Shown here one piece after another: positions 49,041 to 58,226 of a stretch of 64,000 nucleotides of DNA. This stretch comes from Neobacillus vireti. Lineage in GTDB: Bacteria > Bacillota > Bacilli > Bacillales > Cytobacillaceae. Each line of letters opens with the position of its first letter. Within the stretch, counting starts at the first letter, position 1. The DNA lies in assembly GCF_001026695.1 (NCBI RefSeq), contig NZ_LDNB01000009.1, forward strand, positions 62,001 to 126,000, in the 5' to 3' direction. The position numbers and the translations under genes were made by a program. The notes below the pieces were generated by a model. The model did not search any database. It was given only the letters and a program-made list of their open reading frames with translations, and had not been told where the DNA came from.

Positions 49041-49529
49041 ATGCTTCAACATGAATATGGATGGGTTCGACAAACTAGAAGAACTCTGTTAGATTTTTGT
49101 TGGAAATTAGATCCTAATCATTTTACTAATAAGAATGGATTCGGTTGGCAAAGTGTAAGAGACACATTGGTTCATATAGCAGATTGCTATGTTGCATGGC
49201 TAGGCTCATTTGTTTTATTGAAGACAAAAAAACCACTTACTCCAAGGGAAGAATTACATAATCTTAGTTTAGAGCAAATAATAGCACGTTTTGAACAAGT
49301 GGATTCAATAGTAAATGAATTATTAGAAATACATGGAAATAATTTAAACGTGCTAATTGAGAGAGAAATCCCTTGGAGAGAAGGATCTGAACTATTATCA
49401 ATCACTCCTCGTAAATTGCTAATACACACAATTACTCACGAGTTTCATCACAAGGGACAAATAGTAGCTATGCTCCGTCAGATGGGTTATGAGCCCCCAT
49501 ATACTGATGTATTAGGAACAGAAGATTAA
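49041..49529 (+). CDS. DinB-family protein
   Basis: A 162-residue four-helix-bundle protein of the DinB/YfiT group. The three metal-binding His are visible as VHIADCY (helix 2) and HEFHHKGQ near the C-terminus. Such proteins are thiol-dependent transferases or stress proteins of unclear substrate. ATG 49041 follows AAGGTGG. It stands alone with its own terminator. Confidence 0.88.
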   Translation: MLQHEYGWVRQTRRTLLDFCWKLDPNHFTNKNGFGWQSVRDTLVHIADCYVAWLGSFVLLKTKKPLTPREELHNLSLEQIIARFEQVDSIVNELLEIHGNNLNVLIEREIPWREGSELLSITPRKLLIHTITHEFHHKGQIVAMLRQMGYEPPYTDVLGTED

Positions 49530-49561
49530 TTTATTCAAGTGAATAGAAATTAAACAACTTT

Positions 49562-49606
49562 AAGGAGCCTTACTACAATAAAATCTAGCAAGGCTCCTAT
49601 CTTTTA
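49562..49606 (+). terminator. Intrinsic terminator after the DinB gene
   Basis: AGGAGCCTT and AAGGCTCCT form a 9-base stem followed by ATCTTTT. Confidence 0.7.
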
Positions 49607-49779
49607 CTAACGAATATTGTTTAAACATAATGCTTTCTACTTAGTGCAATTGACAACTTTTTTCATATTGGGGTTGAAGGTTCTGATAGAATAATATTAG
49701 TAAGAACTTTTTTTTTCTTAGCTAATAGGTGTTTGTTTTTTTGTGAAGAAAGAGTGGAGATAGGGGGAACTGGTTCATC

Positions 49780-51501
49780 ATGAGAATTTTTATAAGACTC
49801 TTTTTTATGATTTTGTGTGGAGCTATGATTTTACCGGCTTTTCAGGTTGCGGCCGAGGAAAATAGCTCAGATGCAGCAAAGAATGGCTGGTATGAGGAGC
49901 AAGGTAAGCAATACTATTATAGGGATAATCAAGCCGTAAAGGGCTGGCTTAACATTGACAACAACTGGTACTACTTCAATCAGAACGACGGAGCCGCTAG
50001 CGAGGGCTGGGTCTATGACAAGGGAAAGTGGTATTTTCTTAAAAGCAGTGGTGTCATGCAAACTGGCTGGCTGCTAGATAAAAATCACTGGTACTATTTA
50101 AATTCCTCCGGCGCGATGCAAACTGGCTGGCTACTAGATAAAAATCACTGGTACTATTTAAATTCCTCCGGCGCGATGCAAACTGGCTGGCTACTAGATA
50201 AAAATCACTGGTACTATTTAAATTCCTCCGGCGCGATGCAAACTGGCTGGCTACTAGATAAAAATCACTGGTACTATTTAAATTCCTCCGGCGCGATGCA
50301 AACTGGCTGGCTACTAGATAAAAATCACTGGTACTATTTAAATTCCTCCGGCGCGATGCAAACTGGCTGGCTACTAGATAAAAATCACTGGTACTATTTA
50401 AATTCCTCCGGCGCGATGCAAACTGGCTGGCTACTAGATAAAAATCACTGGTACTATTTAAATTCCTCCGGCGCGATGCAAACTGGCTGGCTACTAGATA
50501 AAAATCACTGGTACTATTTAAATTCCTCCGGCGCGATGCAAACTGGCTGGCTACTAGATAAAAATCACTGGTACTATTTAAATTCCTCCGGCGCGATGCA
50601 AACTGGTTGGCTGTTAGATAAAAATCACTGGTACTATTTAAATTTTTCCGGCGCGATGCAAACTGGTTGGCTGTTAGATAAAAATCACTGGTACTATTTA
50701 AATTCTTCCGGCGCGATGCAGACTGGTTGGCTACTAGATAAAAATCACTGGTACTATTTAAACTCCTCCGGTGCGATGCAAACCGGCTGGCTCTTAGAAA
50801 AAAACCACTGGTATTATTTAAATCCTTCCGGTGCAATGCAGACTGGCTGGGTTTATCTAAACAGCTGGTATTATTTGAACCGAAGTGGGGTCTGGGTACC
50901 GAATACGATTGCAGATGGATTAACAACTGTATCAGATAATAATCAGCTCATCCTGGTGACTTCATTAGGCTATAACACCAATAAGGCAAAAATCCGCACC
51001 TTTGAAAAAGAAGATAATAAGTGGTATGAAAAACTTAATGTCGATGGTTTTATTGGAAAAGAGGGCTTCGCCACTGTTATGAATGAAGGAGCTAAAAAAT
51101 CTCCTAGGGGAAAATATACGATTGGGACAGCGTTTGGAAGATTTCAAAATCCAGGAACAAAGCTGCCTTATCGTCAGATCACTTCTGATGATCTCTGGGT
51201 GGATGATTCTAACTCCTCCTTATATAATACGTGGCAAAAGGCATCTGAAAATCGGGGACGTTGGAACAGTGCTGAAAAAATGGATATTGCAGCGTATAAT
51301 TACGGATTTGTGATCAATTACAATACAGCTGAAAGAATTCCAGGAGCAGGTTCCGCTATCTTTTTCCATGTTTCCAATAGTTATACGCTTGGTTGCACAG
51401 GAACTGCACAAAATTATGTTGTTGGTATTCTTAAATGGCTGGATCCTAGCAAGAGTCCAGTTATCATTCAAACCCCTGAAGGTGAGCTCAATCACTATTA
51501 A
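49780..51501 (+). CDS. Secreted choline-binding-type repeat protein with L,D-transpeptidase domain
   Basis: A 573-residue exported protein. A signal peptide ends near residue 26 (FQVAA-EE). Residues about 35-375 are cell-wall/choline-binding repeats of 20 residues, with consensus GWLLDKNHWYYLNSSGAMQT and 13 GWLL(D/E)KNHWYYLN units plus diverged end units. Residues about 390-573 form a YkuD-like L,D-transpeptidase domain, with the catalytic-type motif HVSNSYTLGC (His530, Cys539). It probably binds the wall and forms or edits peptide cross-links or modifies anchored substrates. The repeats may recognise teichoic acid or another wall polymer, since choline is not typical of Bacillus walls. Confidence 0.83.
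   Translation: MRIFIRLFFMILCGAMILPAFQVAAEENSSDAAKNGWYEEQGKQYYYRDNQAVKGWLNIDNNWYYFNQNDGAASEGWVYDKGKWYFLKSSGVMQTGWLLDKNHWYYLNSSGAMQTGWLLDKNHWYYLNSSGAMQTGWLLDKNHWYYLNSSGAMQTGWLLDKNHWYYLNSSGAMQTGWLLDKNHWYYLNSSGAMQTGWLLDKNHWYYLNSSGAMQTGWLLDKNHWYYLNSSGAMQTGWLLDKNHWYYLNSSGAMQTGWLLDKNHWYYLNSSGAMQTGWLLDKNHWYYLNFSGAMQTGWLLDKNHWYYLNSSGAMQTGWLLDKNHWYYLNSSGAMQTGWLLEKNHWYYLNPSGAMQTGWVYLNSWYYLNRSGVWVPNTIADGLTTVSDNNQLILVTSLGYNTNKAKIRTFEKEDNKWYEKLNVDGFIGKEGFATVMNEGAKKSPRGKYTIGTAFGRFQNPGTKLPYRQITSDDLWVDDSNSSLYNTWQKASENRGRWNSAEKMDIAAYNYGFVINYNTAERIPGAGSAIFFHVSNSYTLGCTGTAQNYVVGILKWLDPSKSPVIIQTPEGELNHY
50101..50580 (+). repeat. Eight identical 60-bp tandem coding repeats
   Basis: Eight consecutive 60-base units are identical at every base. 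They are flanked by units with a few changes (50041, 50581, 50641, 50701, 50761). Exact identity, including silent positions, implies recent expansion or gene conversion. Confidence 0.95.
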
Positions 51502-52243
51502 TTCAATAAAGAGGTAAACGTTAATAAAGTGTTTGCTTCTTCGTTTTTTTTGTTATCTGAAATAGAAAAAGGTATGTTGATTGAGTGTTCGTAGCACTCA
51601 GTTGATTAAACTTTGGGCCCGAGCTTGTTTGCATTGCTCGGGCCCTTGGGCGAATATGGCATGTGCAAGTAACAGTGCGCGTATTTGTTAGGGGATGTGC
51701 CTAATACCTCAAGCATCGGGGCGAGCGTTTTCTTATCCACTAAAGTGGCAGGTCAGCTGAACAAGAGAAAAAAGCGTTAATCCACATGTAGTAACGGTTT
51801 TTATTGAGCGGATTACCAAATTAAGGATATTCCGTTCTTAATAATCTATCTACTTTGAAAACTATTCCATCAAATAAGACTTCCACTTTCTTAACGAATA
51901 CCGTAGCGTATGTTTCTAATTTTTTCTGGCAAGACATTCTGTTGTTTAACCAACGAGCGCTATCCTTGAGCAAGGATAAGCGCTTTTTTTCCATTTTAGG
52001 GCCATTTTGCAGAATAACCTTTTAAGCGAATCCAATTTCGCGCTCGGTGCCAATGACAAAAAAAGGTGGAGCAGCTACCCCCTGTTTACTTTACCTTAAT
52101 CATTCATTCACCTTCATTTCACATTGTCCTTATCTATTCTAAGCAAAAAAGAGGGCAAATGGCCCCCTGCCCACTACAAAAGCTAATTTTAAGAATAAAT
52201 TAATTAATGTCAGTTCAAATTTATTACAAAAGGAAGGGATATT
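51502..52243. other. Gene-free stretch with two hairpins
   Basis: GGGCCCGAGC (51615-51624) and GCTCGGGCCC (51636-51645) are perfect arms without a T-run. AGCGCTATCCTTG and CAAGGATAAGCGCT (about 51957-51986) form a hairpin followed by T7, a good terminator. No coding frame or Shine-Dalgarno site is convincing in between. Confidence 0.5.
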
Positions 52244-52363
52244 TTGAGTCAGAAATGGATTTATGATCCAAGCGATTCCTTGTATATGTTTTTTCCTGGT
52301 GATTCCATTTGCAACTATAGAACTTTTCCTGAAAGGGAGGAAGATCATGAACCGCCGCGGTAA
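52244..52363 (+). CDS. Short upstream reading frame overlapping the sulfatase start
   Basis: A TTG preceded by AAGGAAGGG opens a 39-codon frame (MSQKWIYDPSDSLYMFFPGD…) that ends 17 bases inside the sulfatase gene. It may be a leader whose translation feeds ribosomes to the sulfatase, or the remnant of a gene start. No family is recognised. Confidence 0.3.
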   Translation: MSQKWIYDPSDSLYMFFPGDSICNYRTFPEREEDHEPPR

Positions 52364-54008
52364 CAATAAGAATTACACCAAAGGACACGACCGAAGGGGA
52401 AGGCCCAATATCCTGGTTATTCTAGTCGACCAACTCCGGTTCCCCCAGGGCAGCTTCGACCAGGCAACTCTGGATCAGGCGGCGCCAAATCTGGCAAAGC
52501 TGCGTAGTGAATCGGTGAGCTTCGATGCACATTACGCCGCGGCAACCGCCTGTTCCCCCTCGCGCTCCACGCTGCTGACTGGACTTTACACCCATCAGAA
52601 TGCCATGTTCCTGACCAATGTCGAAGGATTGGCGGGTGTACCTCCTACCCCGGACCTTAATCCGAATTTTCCTACTTGGGGGTCCATTCTGCAAGGTGAT
52701 TTCGGTTACCGCACCTTCTGGTGGGGAAAATGGCATCTGTCGATTGATTGTCCCTTGGATCGATACGGCTTCCAAAGGGATGCCTTGCCGTGTCCATCCC
52801 CTACCGGAGGCCCAGGAGAGGGGTTGAATGTCGATCCTACTATTGCTGACCTGTTTATCGATTGGCTGGAAGGGTACGACGACGGAAGGCCTTGGTGCAC
52901 GACGGTCAGTCTCGTCAATCCGCACGACATCCAGTGGTTTCCTAAGTATTCGAAACAGACAACGGGAGAGGACTCCCCGCCGCCAATTCCCCAGTTTCAT
53001 GAGGGATTGCCGACTAATTTCGAGCGGTGGCCCGATGCGTTGTTTCAGCAGAATAAACCAAGAGCGCAGGCGGCGTGGGCCCTTATTTGCGATCTACTCT
53101 TTGGTGACATGCCGTACCGTGGTCCTGATTTTGAGGAGCTATGGTATGAGTTCCTCGATCTTTACTATCTCACAACTCAGTACGTCGACGAGCAGATTGG
53201 GCGGGTGCTGCGGGCATTGGAACAAAGTGACTACGCTAAAAACACCATCGTTATTTTCACGGCAGACCACGGTGAGTATGGTGGTGCAAACGGCCTGCGT
53301 GGCAAGGCGTTTGCGGTGTATGAGGGCGGCATCCATGTCCCTCTTTATGTAAAGGATCCTACCGGGCGGTTTGTGCCGCCGGATCAAGCCGGCACGAGCC
53401 GTGATGGGCTTACCTCCCATGTCGATATTCTTCCACTATTGCTTACTCTTGCTTCCGGCAGTAACAAGTGGCGCGACCGATTCCAGTACGCCCAATGGAA
53501 GGGGCGGGCCAACCTGGCAGCGATGCTAAGGAGCCACAGTGCGAAAGGACGAAATTATGTCCTCCACACCAGCGATGAGAACATTCCCGAGGAAGGGCCG
53601 AAAGTCGGTATTCCGTACTGTGATGTGCTCGTCACCAAGGTACCGCCGCCAGAGCCCCTGCCGAACCTGCCCATTCCAACTCACGTGATAGGGTACCGTA
53701 CTAAATATACCAAGCTTGGTGTATACAGCCGCTGGGCGCCTGGTACGATACAGATCACCACAGATGGGCAGGAGTATGAATTGTATGACTATGCGAAGTA
53801 TGGCATGGGTGAGGTGACGAACAACGCCCCTGGTGGATCTATGCCAGAACCGAAGCTGTTTGCCGACTTATATCGGGAGCTGTTTGACCCTCAGAAGGGC
53901 GCACTGGCCACTGAACTGCGCCAGCCCCTGCCGCGCTTCTTGCAACCAGTTCAGCGACAAGCAATAGCGGATTACCTAGCATTCGAGGACGGGGTGCAGA
54001 GGTGTTAA
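52347..54008 (+). CDS. Sulfatase (formylglycine-dependent arylsulfatase family)
   Basis: A 553-residue sulfatase with a metal-binding Asp in ILVILVDQL near residue 28, the formylglycine motif CSPSR (Cys69, in TACSPSRSTLLTG), the GKWHL motif, and FTADHGEYGG in the C-terminal half. No signal peptide is seen, so it is cytoplasmic. It needs a formylglycine-generating enzyme, not present in this window. ATG 52347 follows GGGAGG. Base composition and codon use are clearly more GC-rich than all neighbours, and repeats and a broken intron follow, so recent transfer is likely. Substrate unknown; sulfated fucose- or rhamnose-containing polymers would suit the sugar clusters. Confidence 0.85.
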   Translation: MNRRGNNKNYTKGHDRRGRPNILVILVDQLRFPQGSFDQATLDQAAPNLAKLRSESVSFDAHYAAATACSPSRSTLLTGLYTHQNAMFLTNVEGLAGVPPTPDLNPNFPTWGSILQGDFGYRTFWWGKWHLSIDCPLDRYGFQRDALPCPSPTGGPGEGLNVDPTIADLFIDWLEGYDDGRPWCTTVSLVNPHDIQWFPKYSKQTTGEDSPPPIPQFHEGLPTNFERWPDALFQQNKPRAQAAWALICDLLFGDMPYRGPDFEELWYEFLDLYYLTTQYVDEQIGRVLRALEQSDYAKNTIVIFTADHGEYGGANGLRGKAFAVYEGGIHVPLYVKDPTGRFVPPDQAGTSRDGLTSHVDILPLLLTLASGSNKWRDRFQYAQWKGRANLAAMLRSHSAKGRNYVLHTSDENIPEEGPKVGIPYCDVLVTKVPPPEPLPNLPIPTHVIGYRTKYTKLGVYSRWAPGTIQITTDGQEYELYDYAKYGMGEVTNNAPGGSMPEPKLFADLYRELFDPQKGALATELRQPLPRFLQPVQRQAIADYLAFEDGVQRC

Positions 54009-54018
54009 CTTACGGGGT

Positions 54019-54052
54019 CAGACCCCCACTCGGCTGAAGTTTAATGCGGTAA
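54019..54052. repeat. Dispersed repeat copy shared with 31995-32030
   Basis: CAGACCCCCACTCGGCTGAA and the following AGTTTAATGCGGT differ at only a few bases from the block after rhaA. Two copies 22 kb apart, each just after a gene end, suggest a mobile or recombining small repeat. Confidence 0.6.
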
Positions 54053-54065
54053 AAGTGTGAAAACC

Positions 54066-54092
54066 AAACAGAGAGCTTGTCTCTCTGTTTTT
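54066..54092 (+). terminator. Terminator hairpin forming the likely insertion site of the intron
   Basis: AACAGAGA and TCTCTGTT form a stem with T6 following, immediately 5' of the intron start GTGCGC. Group IIC introns typically insert just after such hairpins. Confidence 0.7.
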
Positions 54093-54093
54093 T

Positions 54094-54870
54094 GGTGCGC
54101 TTGGCAGCGCATCGCTCTAATGGGTGAAAGTCCCTAACATGCCGTTGTGGCGGAAATGTATAGCTGACAGGTAGTGCGAGTATCGTGAGATTTCGTGCGG
54201 AGGACCTGAAGGCAAAACTCGGAACAGGTGGCTGAAACTAGGTTGGCTGGTAAGATGGGATAACCCTGCCAAAAATGGGAATGTCCAATACCACTTGTAT
54301 CTTATTAGTTATGAGGACTGGCTTCGAGTGAAAGGCGATGACGTGACCCAAGGAGATCTCATCATCTCCACCGTAGGTGGTAAATCTTTTTCAAAGCCGC
54401 GATGGACAAGAAATTGACTATGGATGGTGAGAAGTCAGAGCAGGGGATAGTAGTGAATAAACTTGTCGGAAAGGCCGCAAAGACAAGTGACTTACCACGA
54501 AGTTGGTAAGGCAGACATTGACCCAAAAGGCAGTGAACTGATGCGAAGCCCGTCTGTCCATGGAAGAAAAGCAATACGAACTTATTTACTCGTCATGTAC
54601 TAAATGGATTAATTATGGAATTATCAAAACTTAGAACAAGCTTTCTATGACGTAAAGAAAAATCGTGGGGCACATGGTGTGGATAAAGTATCGATTAAAG
54701 ATTATGAAATAGAATTGGAACATAACTTAAGAATGCTCCAAGAATCTTTGCGTTTGAAATCATATCGTGCAAAACCAGTCAGAAGAGTTTTCATTCCAAA
54801 AGCTGATGGTTCGAAACGTCCATTAGGAATTCCAACAGTAGTAGACCGAATCGTCCAAGCCGCAATCCGT
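54094..54870 (+). mobile_element. Group II intron (class C-like), 5' part only
   Basis: The element begins GTGCGCTTGG and contains the conserved GGGTGAAAGTCCCTAAC, AGGTAGTGCGAGTATC and GCTGAAACTAGG regions of bacterial group II intron domain I, followed by the start of a reverse transcriptase frame. The 3' end, with domains V and VI, is missing because the element is joined to xylulokinase sequence near 54870. It should be unable to splice or move by itself. Confidence 0.75.
54631..54870 (+). pseudogene. Truncated group II intron reverse transcriptase
   Basis: The frame LEQAFYDVKKNRGAHGVDKV, then YRAKPVRRVFIPKADGSKRPLGIPTVVDRIVQAAI, is the N-terminal RT0-RT1 region of an intron-encoded reverse transcriptase. 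A stop precedes it in frame (the natural start appears shifted out of frame), and the catalytic YADD region is gone. At about 54870 it runs in frame into xylulokinase sequence. Confidence 0.85.
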
Positions 54871-55308
54871 GGAAGCTTTATTGGCATAGACGCTTCGCAC
54901 AATCGCAAAGATTTTGTTCGAGCGGTTTTGGTGGGTATTACCTTCTCATTGAATGAGTCCATCGAAATCTTTCGTGACTGTGGAAAAAACATTGATACCG
55001 TCGTTTCAATCGGCGGGGGAGCAAAGAATCCGGACTGGCTCCAAATCCAGGCAGACATTTTTAATGCGAAAATCGTAAAACTCTCAAGCGAACAAGGCCC
55101 CGCGATGGGAGCGGCTATGCTTGCCGCATACGGCTGCGGCTGGTTTGAATCGCTAACAGCATGCGCGAACCAATTCTTACAAGAAGACAAAGTGTTCGAA
55201 CCAAACCCGGAAAATGTGGCTGTGTACCGTGAGTTGTTTGATATCTACAAAGAGATTTACAAACAAACGAAGGCTCTAAACCATCGATTGGTGAAGTTTC
55301 GACACTGA
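54865..55308 (+). pseudogene. xylB: C-terminal fragment of xylulokinase fused to the intron reverse transcriptase
   Basis: From IRGSFIGIDASHNRKDFVRA onward the reading frame is the last third of a FGGY xylulokinase, with GITFSLNESIEIFR, SIGGGAKNPDWLQIQADIF, EQGPAMGAAMLAAYGCGW and the usual C-terminus YPQTK-like YKQTKALNHRLVKFR. The N-terminal two thirds, including the substrate site and first phosphate loop, are absent. The joint frame, 54679 (GTG) to 55308, is a chimera of 209 codons and should not be active. Confidence 0.85.
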
Positions 55309-55354
55309 AGAAGTGAGAGAATCTGTTATAACTGAATATTGATTTCACTGTGTT

Positions 55355-55550
55355 TGAAAAAATAAACGGAAAAATTCCGTTTAAATTGGGAAATACCCAT
55401 ATTTCCTTAATAATAAAGGGAGTTTTTCCGTTTATATGATCCAAATCGTTGGATTTTGCCTAATTTAGAGCAGTTAATCGGAAAATCTCCTCTTATATCG
55501 GCTCTTAAGCTTCCTCTATAGACATTAGCCGGAAATTCTCCGCTTATGAA
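55355..55550. repeat. Interspersed CGGAAAATCTCCGCTTAT-type repeats, first cluster
   Basis: Four related units occur near 55361, 55411, 55473 and 55523, with pattern TTAATCGGAAAATCTCCGCTTAT, some inverted in part. The same unit recurs near 59984-60173. The surrounding sequence is gene-free. Confidence 0.65.
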
Positions 55551-55601
55551 TGCTCATACCTACATGAAAATCAACAATGAATAATAACAGAGCCTACCAA
55601 A

Positions 55602-55656
55602 TAAAACCAAAGGAATCCCCTGCTTTAAAAAGCATGGGGATTCCTTTGGTTTTTTC
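55602..55656. terminator. Strong bidirectional terminator
   Basis: AAACCAAAGGAATCCCC and GGGGATTCCTTTGGTTT form a 17-base stem, extended by TGCTTT/AAAGCA in the loop, with A-rich and T-rich flanks. It ends htpX transcription on the minus strand. Confidence 0.85.
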
Positions 55657-55684
55657 GTATTGTGGCGCCTCATCACCTGAAGCG

Positions 55685-56563
55685 TCATCTATTCAATCGA
55701 TTAATTCTCTCGTCAAGATCCGGATGTGTTGAAAATAGCATTGATTTACGTTTTCCGTTAATTTTTAAAGTAGAAATCGCCGTTTGCTCTTCATCTTTCA
55801 TCCGATTTGAATAAGCTTTTAGACATTGTAATGCATGAGTCATTTTATCCTTGCCCGCTAGGTCTGCTCCGCCACTGTCAGCGTGGAATTCACGATGTCT
55901 TGAATAAGCAAATACCACAAGGCTTCCTAAAATCGAGAAGGCTATTTGGAAGACAATAACGGCAATGAAATGAACGATTGGTGCTATGTCTTCTTTTACA
56001 AAGCGTGACACCGCCCAAGCTGCAATCCGAGCAAGGAAAACTACAAATGTATTCACTACACCTTGCAGAAGGGTCATAGTTACCATATCACCATTGGCAA
56101 TATGTGCTACTTCATGGGCAATTACGCCCTCAATAGCTGCATCATCCATTTCATGAAGCAACCCGGTTGAGACTGCAACAAGTGATCGTTTTTTCGAAGG
56201 ACCAGTGGCAAACGCATTTACTTCTGGTGAATTGTAAATTCCCACTTCTGGCATGTGAGTTAACCTAGCGGCCCTTGAAAGGCGATGGACTTTTTCGACA
56301 ATGGTTCTTTCCATTGGTGATAATGATGCGTTAGGGTCTAAAACCTTAACCTTCATCATCATTTTTGCCATCCAGCGTGACATCGCCAAGGATATGAGAG
56401 CCCCTGTAAAACCAACGATAGCACTAAATATTAATAGTGAAATCAGATCAATGCCGCCTTGGGCATTAAAATAATTTCCCGCACCTGTAAGAGATAGCAC
56501 AATACTGATGGTGACTAATACTAAAACATTCGTCAAAAGAAAAAGAAAAATTCGTTTCCCCAT
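55685..56563 (-). CDS. htpX: Membrane zinc metalloprotease HtpX (M48B)
   Basis: A 292-residue membrane protease with two N-terminal helices (about residues 5-27 and 38-60), the zinc motif HEVAH (His150, Glu151, His154) and the third-ligand region [13 protein letters not shown]. Two more hydrophobic segments lie between them ([15 protein letters not shown] and [15 protein letters not shown]). It degrades misfolded membrane proteins under envelope stress. AAGGGTGAG precedes the ATG. It stands alone on the minus strand. Confidence 0.93.
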   Translation of the reverse strand: MGKRIFLFLLTNVLVLVTISIVLSLTGAGNYFNAQGGIDLISLLIFSAIVGFTGALISLAMSRWMAKMMMKVKVLDPNASLSPMERTIVEKVHRLSRAARLTHMPEVGIYNSPEVNAFATGPSKKRSLVAVSTGLLHEMDDAAIEGVIAHEVAHIANGDMVTMTLLQGVVNTFVVFLARIAAWAVSRFVKEDIAPIVHFIAVIVFQIAFSILGSLVVFAYSRHREFHADSGGADLAGKDKMTHALQCLKAYSNRMKDEEQTAISTLKINGKRKSMLFSTHPDLDERINRLNR

Positions 56564-56861
56564 TATCTCACCCTTTTATAAAAATTTTTGAGTTCAAATG
56601 AGCTAATCATATGTGTCTATTATAACTGTTCCAGTAGGGAATACAAATGATGTGATGTGAACAGGTAACACGGGTCCATGCAGATACTTATTTTCTTACA
56701 TCCCATTTCAAGTCGATTATGGGCATTTAGGACAAATTAATTACCAGTATTTTGAAAGATGTACTTAACCGTAAGCAGTTTAGTCGAAGAAGGAAAACTA
56801 ATAATTTTCTAGAATAAATAGCAGTAACGACTTTATACACTGGAATTGAAAGGGGGATGTT

Positions 56862-57107
56862 ATGTATAGGTTATTTGGATTTTTAATAATTAGTTTATCA
56901 TTGCTTACAGCCTCAATTGTATGGCAAGTTGCTATGGTAGCAGGGCAAGGGTTGCATACCATTTCTGTTGGGCTAATTTTAATTGTTTTAATCTTGGGCA
57001 TTTTATTGTTAATTCCTAATAGTAAGAGCCAAAACAAAGAAGATGTATTTGTGTCAGACGAAGAAATAGAGGCAGAATTACTGAATTCTAATCATAAAAA
57101 TAAATGA
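56862..57107 (+). CDS. Small two-helix membrane protein
   Basis: An 81-residue protein with two membrane helices (about residues 4-27 and 33-52) and an acidic cytoplasmic tail (EDVFVSDEEIEAELL). GAAAGGGGGATG-like ribosome site before the ATG. No family is recognised. Confidence 0.6.
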   Translation: MYRLFGFLIISLSLLTASIVWQVAMVAGQGLHTISVGLILIVLILGILLLIPNSKSQNKEDVFVSDEEIEAELLNSNHKNK

Positions 57108-57367
57108 AATCGAAGGCTATACTGTCTGGTGAGGTCAATGCTTTTTTTCATCATTAAACATGTGACAGCATTCCTTCAATCAAGGGAGCAAATTTCGGAG
57201 GTGATTTCCATTCAAATGCGTTTATCTCTTTGATAAAAATAATAAAGAAATCAAACCAATGTAATCAAAGACCAAGGTGGCGGTTCTGGTGGCTTTTTTT
57301 CGATCAACAGAGGAAAGAAGAAGGCCATCAAAACCGTCCCTGTAGTTTCCGTAGAAATTGGCGGTTT

Positions 57368-57859
57368 TTATTTTACAATAAGAACATCCATCTCCGCTTT
57401 TTTCATTACCTTTTCACTGACACTGCCCTCTAGCAGTTTTTTGAGCGCACCTTTTCCGCTGTTACCCACAATAATTAAATCCACATCTTGCTCCGAGGCA
57501 AAATCACATAAGTCATCATTAACAGGTTTGCCGCCTAATGATTCAAATTTGGCAGGTACCCCTTTACTCAGTAAAAATGACTTCGCATGATCCAAAATCT
57601 GACTGTCTCGGATGGTTTCTTGTGTTTCTAGGGGAAGTTCGTTATCAGGAACAGGGATTTGAGTTGGGTAAACCCCTCCAGCTATATTTGGTGCTACTGA
57701 AAAATCATAATTATAAGCCATATCATATATGTGCTGTTGAATAACATGAGCAACCGTAATTTTGCAGTTAGGGTTCAGCATATAGAATTGTGCGGCCCTT
57801 CCCAACGCTTTCATACTATCTTCGGAATCATCAAAACCTATAAGAATATGATTATACAT
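57368..57859 (-). CDS. Universal stress protein, UspA family
   Basis: A 163-residue USP-fold protein that opens YNHILIGFDDSEDSMKAL and ends with the ATP-binding signature VDLIIVGNSGKGALKKLLEGSVSEKVMKKAEMDVLIVK (G-2x-G-9x-G-S type). The second ATG, at 57859, has the better distance from GAAAGGA; ATG 57865 is the alternative. It should bind ATP and act in general stress; no partner gene is adjacent. Confidence 0.9.
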   Translation of the reverse strand: MYNHILIGFDDSEDSMKALGRAAQFYMLNPNCKITVAHVIQQHIYDMAYNYDFSVAPNIAGGVYPTQIPVPDNELPLETQETIRDSQILDHAKSFLLSKGVPAKFESLGGKPVNDDLCDFASEQDVDLIIVGNSGKGALKKLLEGSVSEKVMKKAEMDVLIVK

Positions 57860-58226
57860 GTTCATCTTCCTTTCGTTTTTAAAATTATTATATTTATACC
57901 CTTTTTTCTTTTGAATAAATCACTGCATCGCTGCAGTCTGTTTCTGCTATAAAGTAGGATAAAGTAAATCCTTCGTGAATTTGGGAACCGTTCCCCAGTG
58001 CTATAAGCGGCCGAAAGCGGGAAATTTGCTCAAGGTGGGTAGCTTATAAGGGGTATTGAGAGGCAATAACGTGATAAGAAAAAATTAAAAAAGCAGCCAA
58101 TGCGCTGCTTTTTGCGTCCCTGTACCTTGAGTCTGGCACCAAGCTCTATGGAAAATATACGCACTTGAAAAGTAGAATGCATCGTGGTAAAGTGTTCAAA
58201 GTGCATACTATTAAACTATATAGTAC
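57860..58226. other. Intergenic stretch with a terminator
   Basis: AAAAAGCAGC and GCTGCTTTTT (about 58087-58113) form a compact terminator. Before it lies a GC-richer segment with GGAACCGTTCC (57980s), a small palindrome seen as dispersed fragments in Bacillus. No coding frame is supported. Confidence 0.5.

Noticed and set aside
50041-50880. CRISPR-like regular array
   Set aside because: The period is 60 bases with no unique spacers, and the units code for wall-binding repeats in frame.
50054-50926. A 290-codon open frame on the minus strand across the tandem repeats
   Set aside because: It exists only because the 60-bp unit happens to be open in that frame too; it lacks a ribosome site and has an unnatural SDFYLVASQFASRRRN repeat with no family.
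52422-53000. A 192-codon minus-strand frame inside the sulfatase gene
   Set aside because: GC-rich codons of the plus-strand sulfatase make long antisense frames by chance; the plus frame has complete catalytic motifs.
57230-57367. Frame reading VIKDQGGGSGGFFSINRGKKK, faintly like the tail of GerW/YtfJ
   Set aside because: Only a Gly/Ser stretch matches; there is no start, no ribosome site and no longer similarity.
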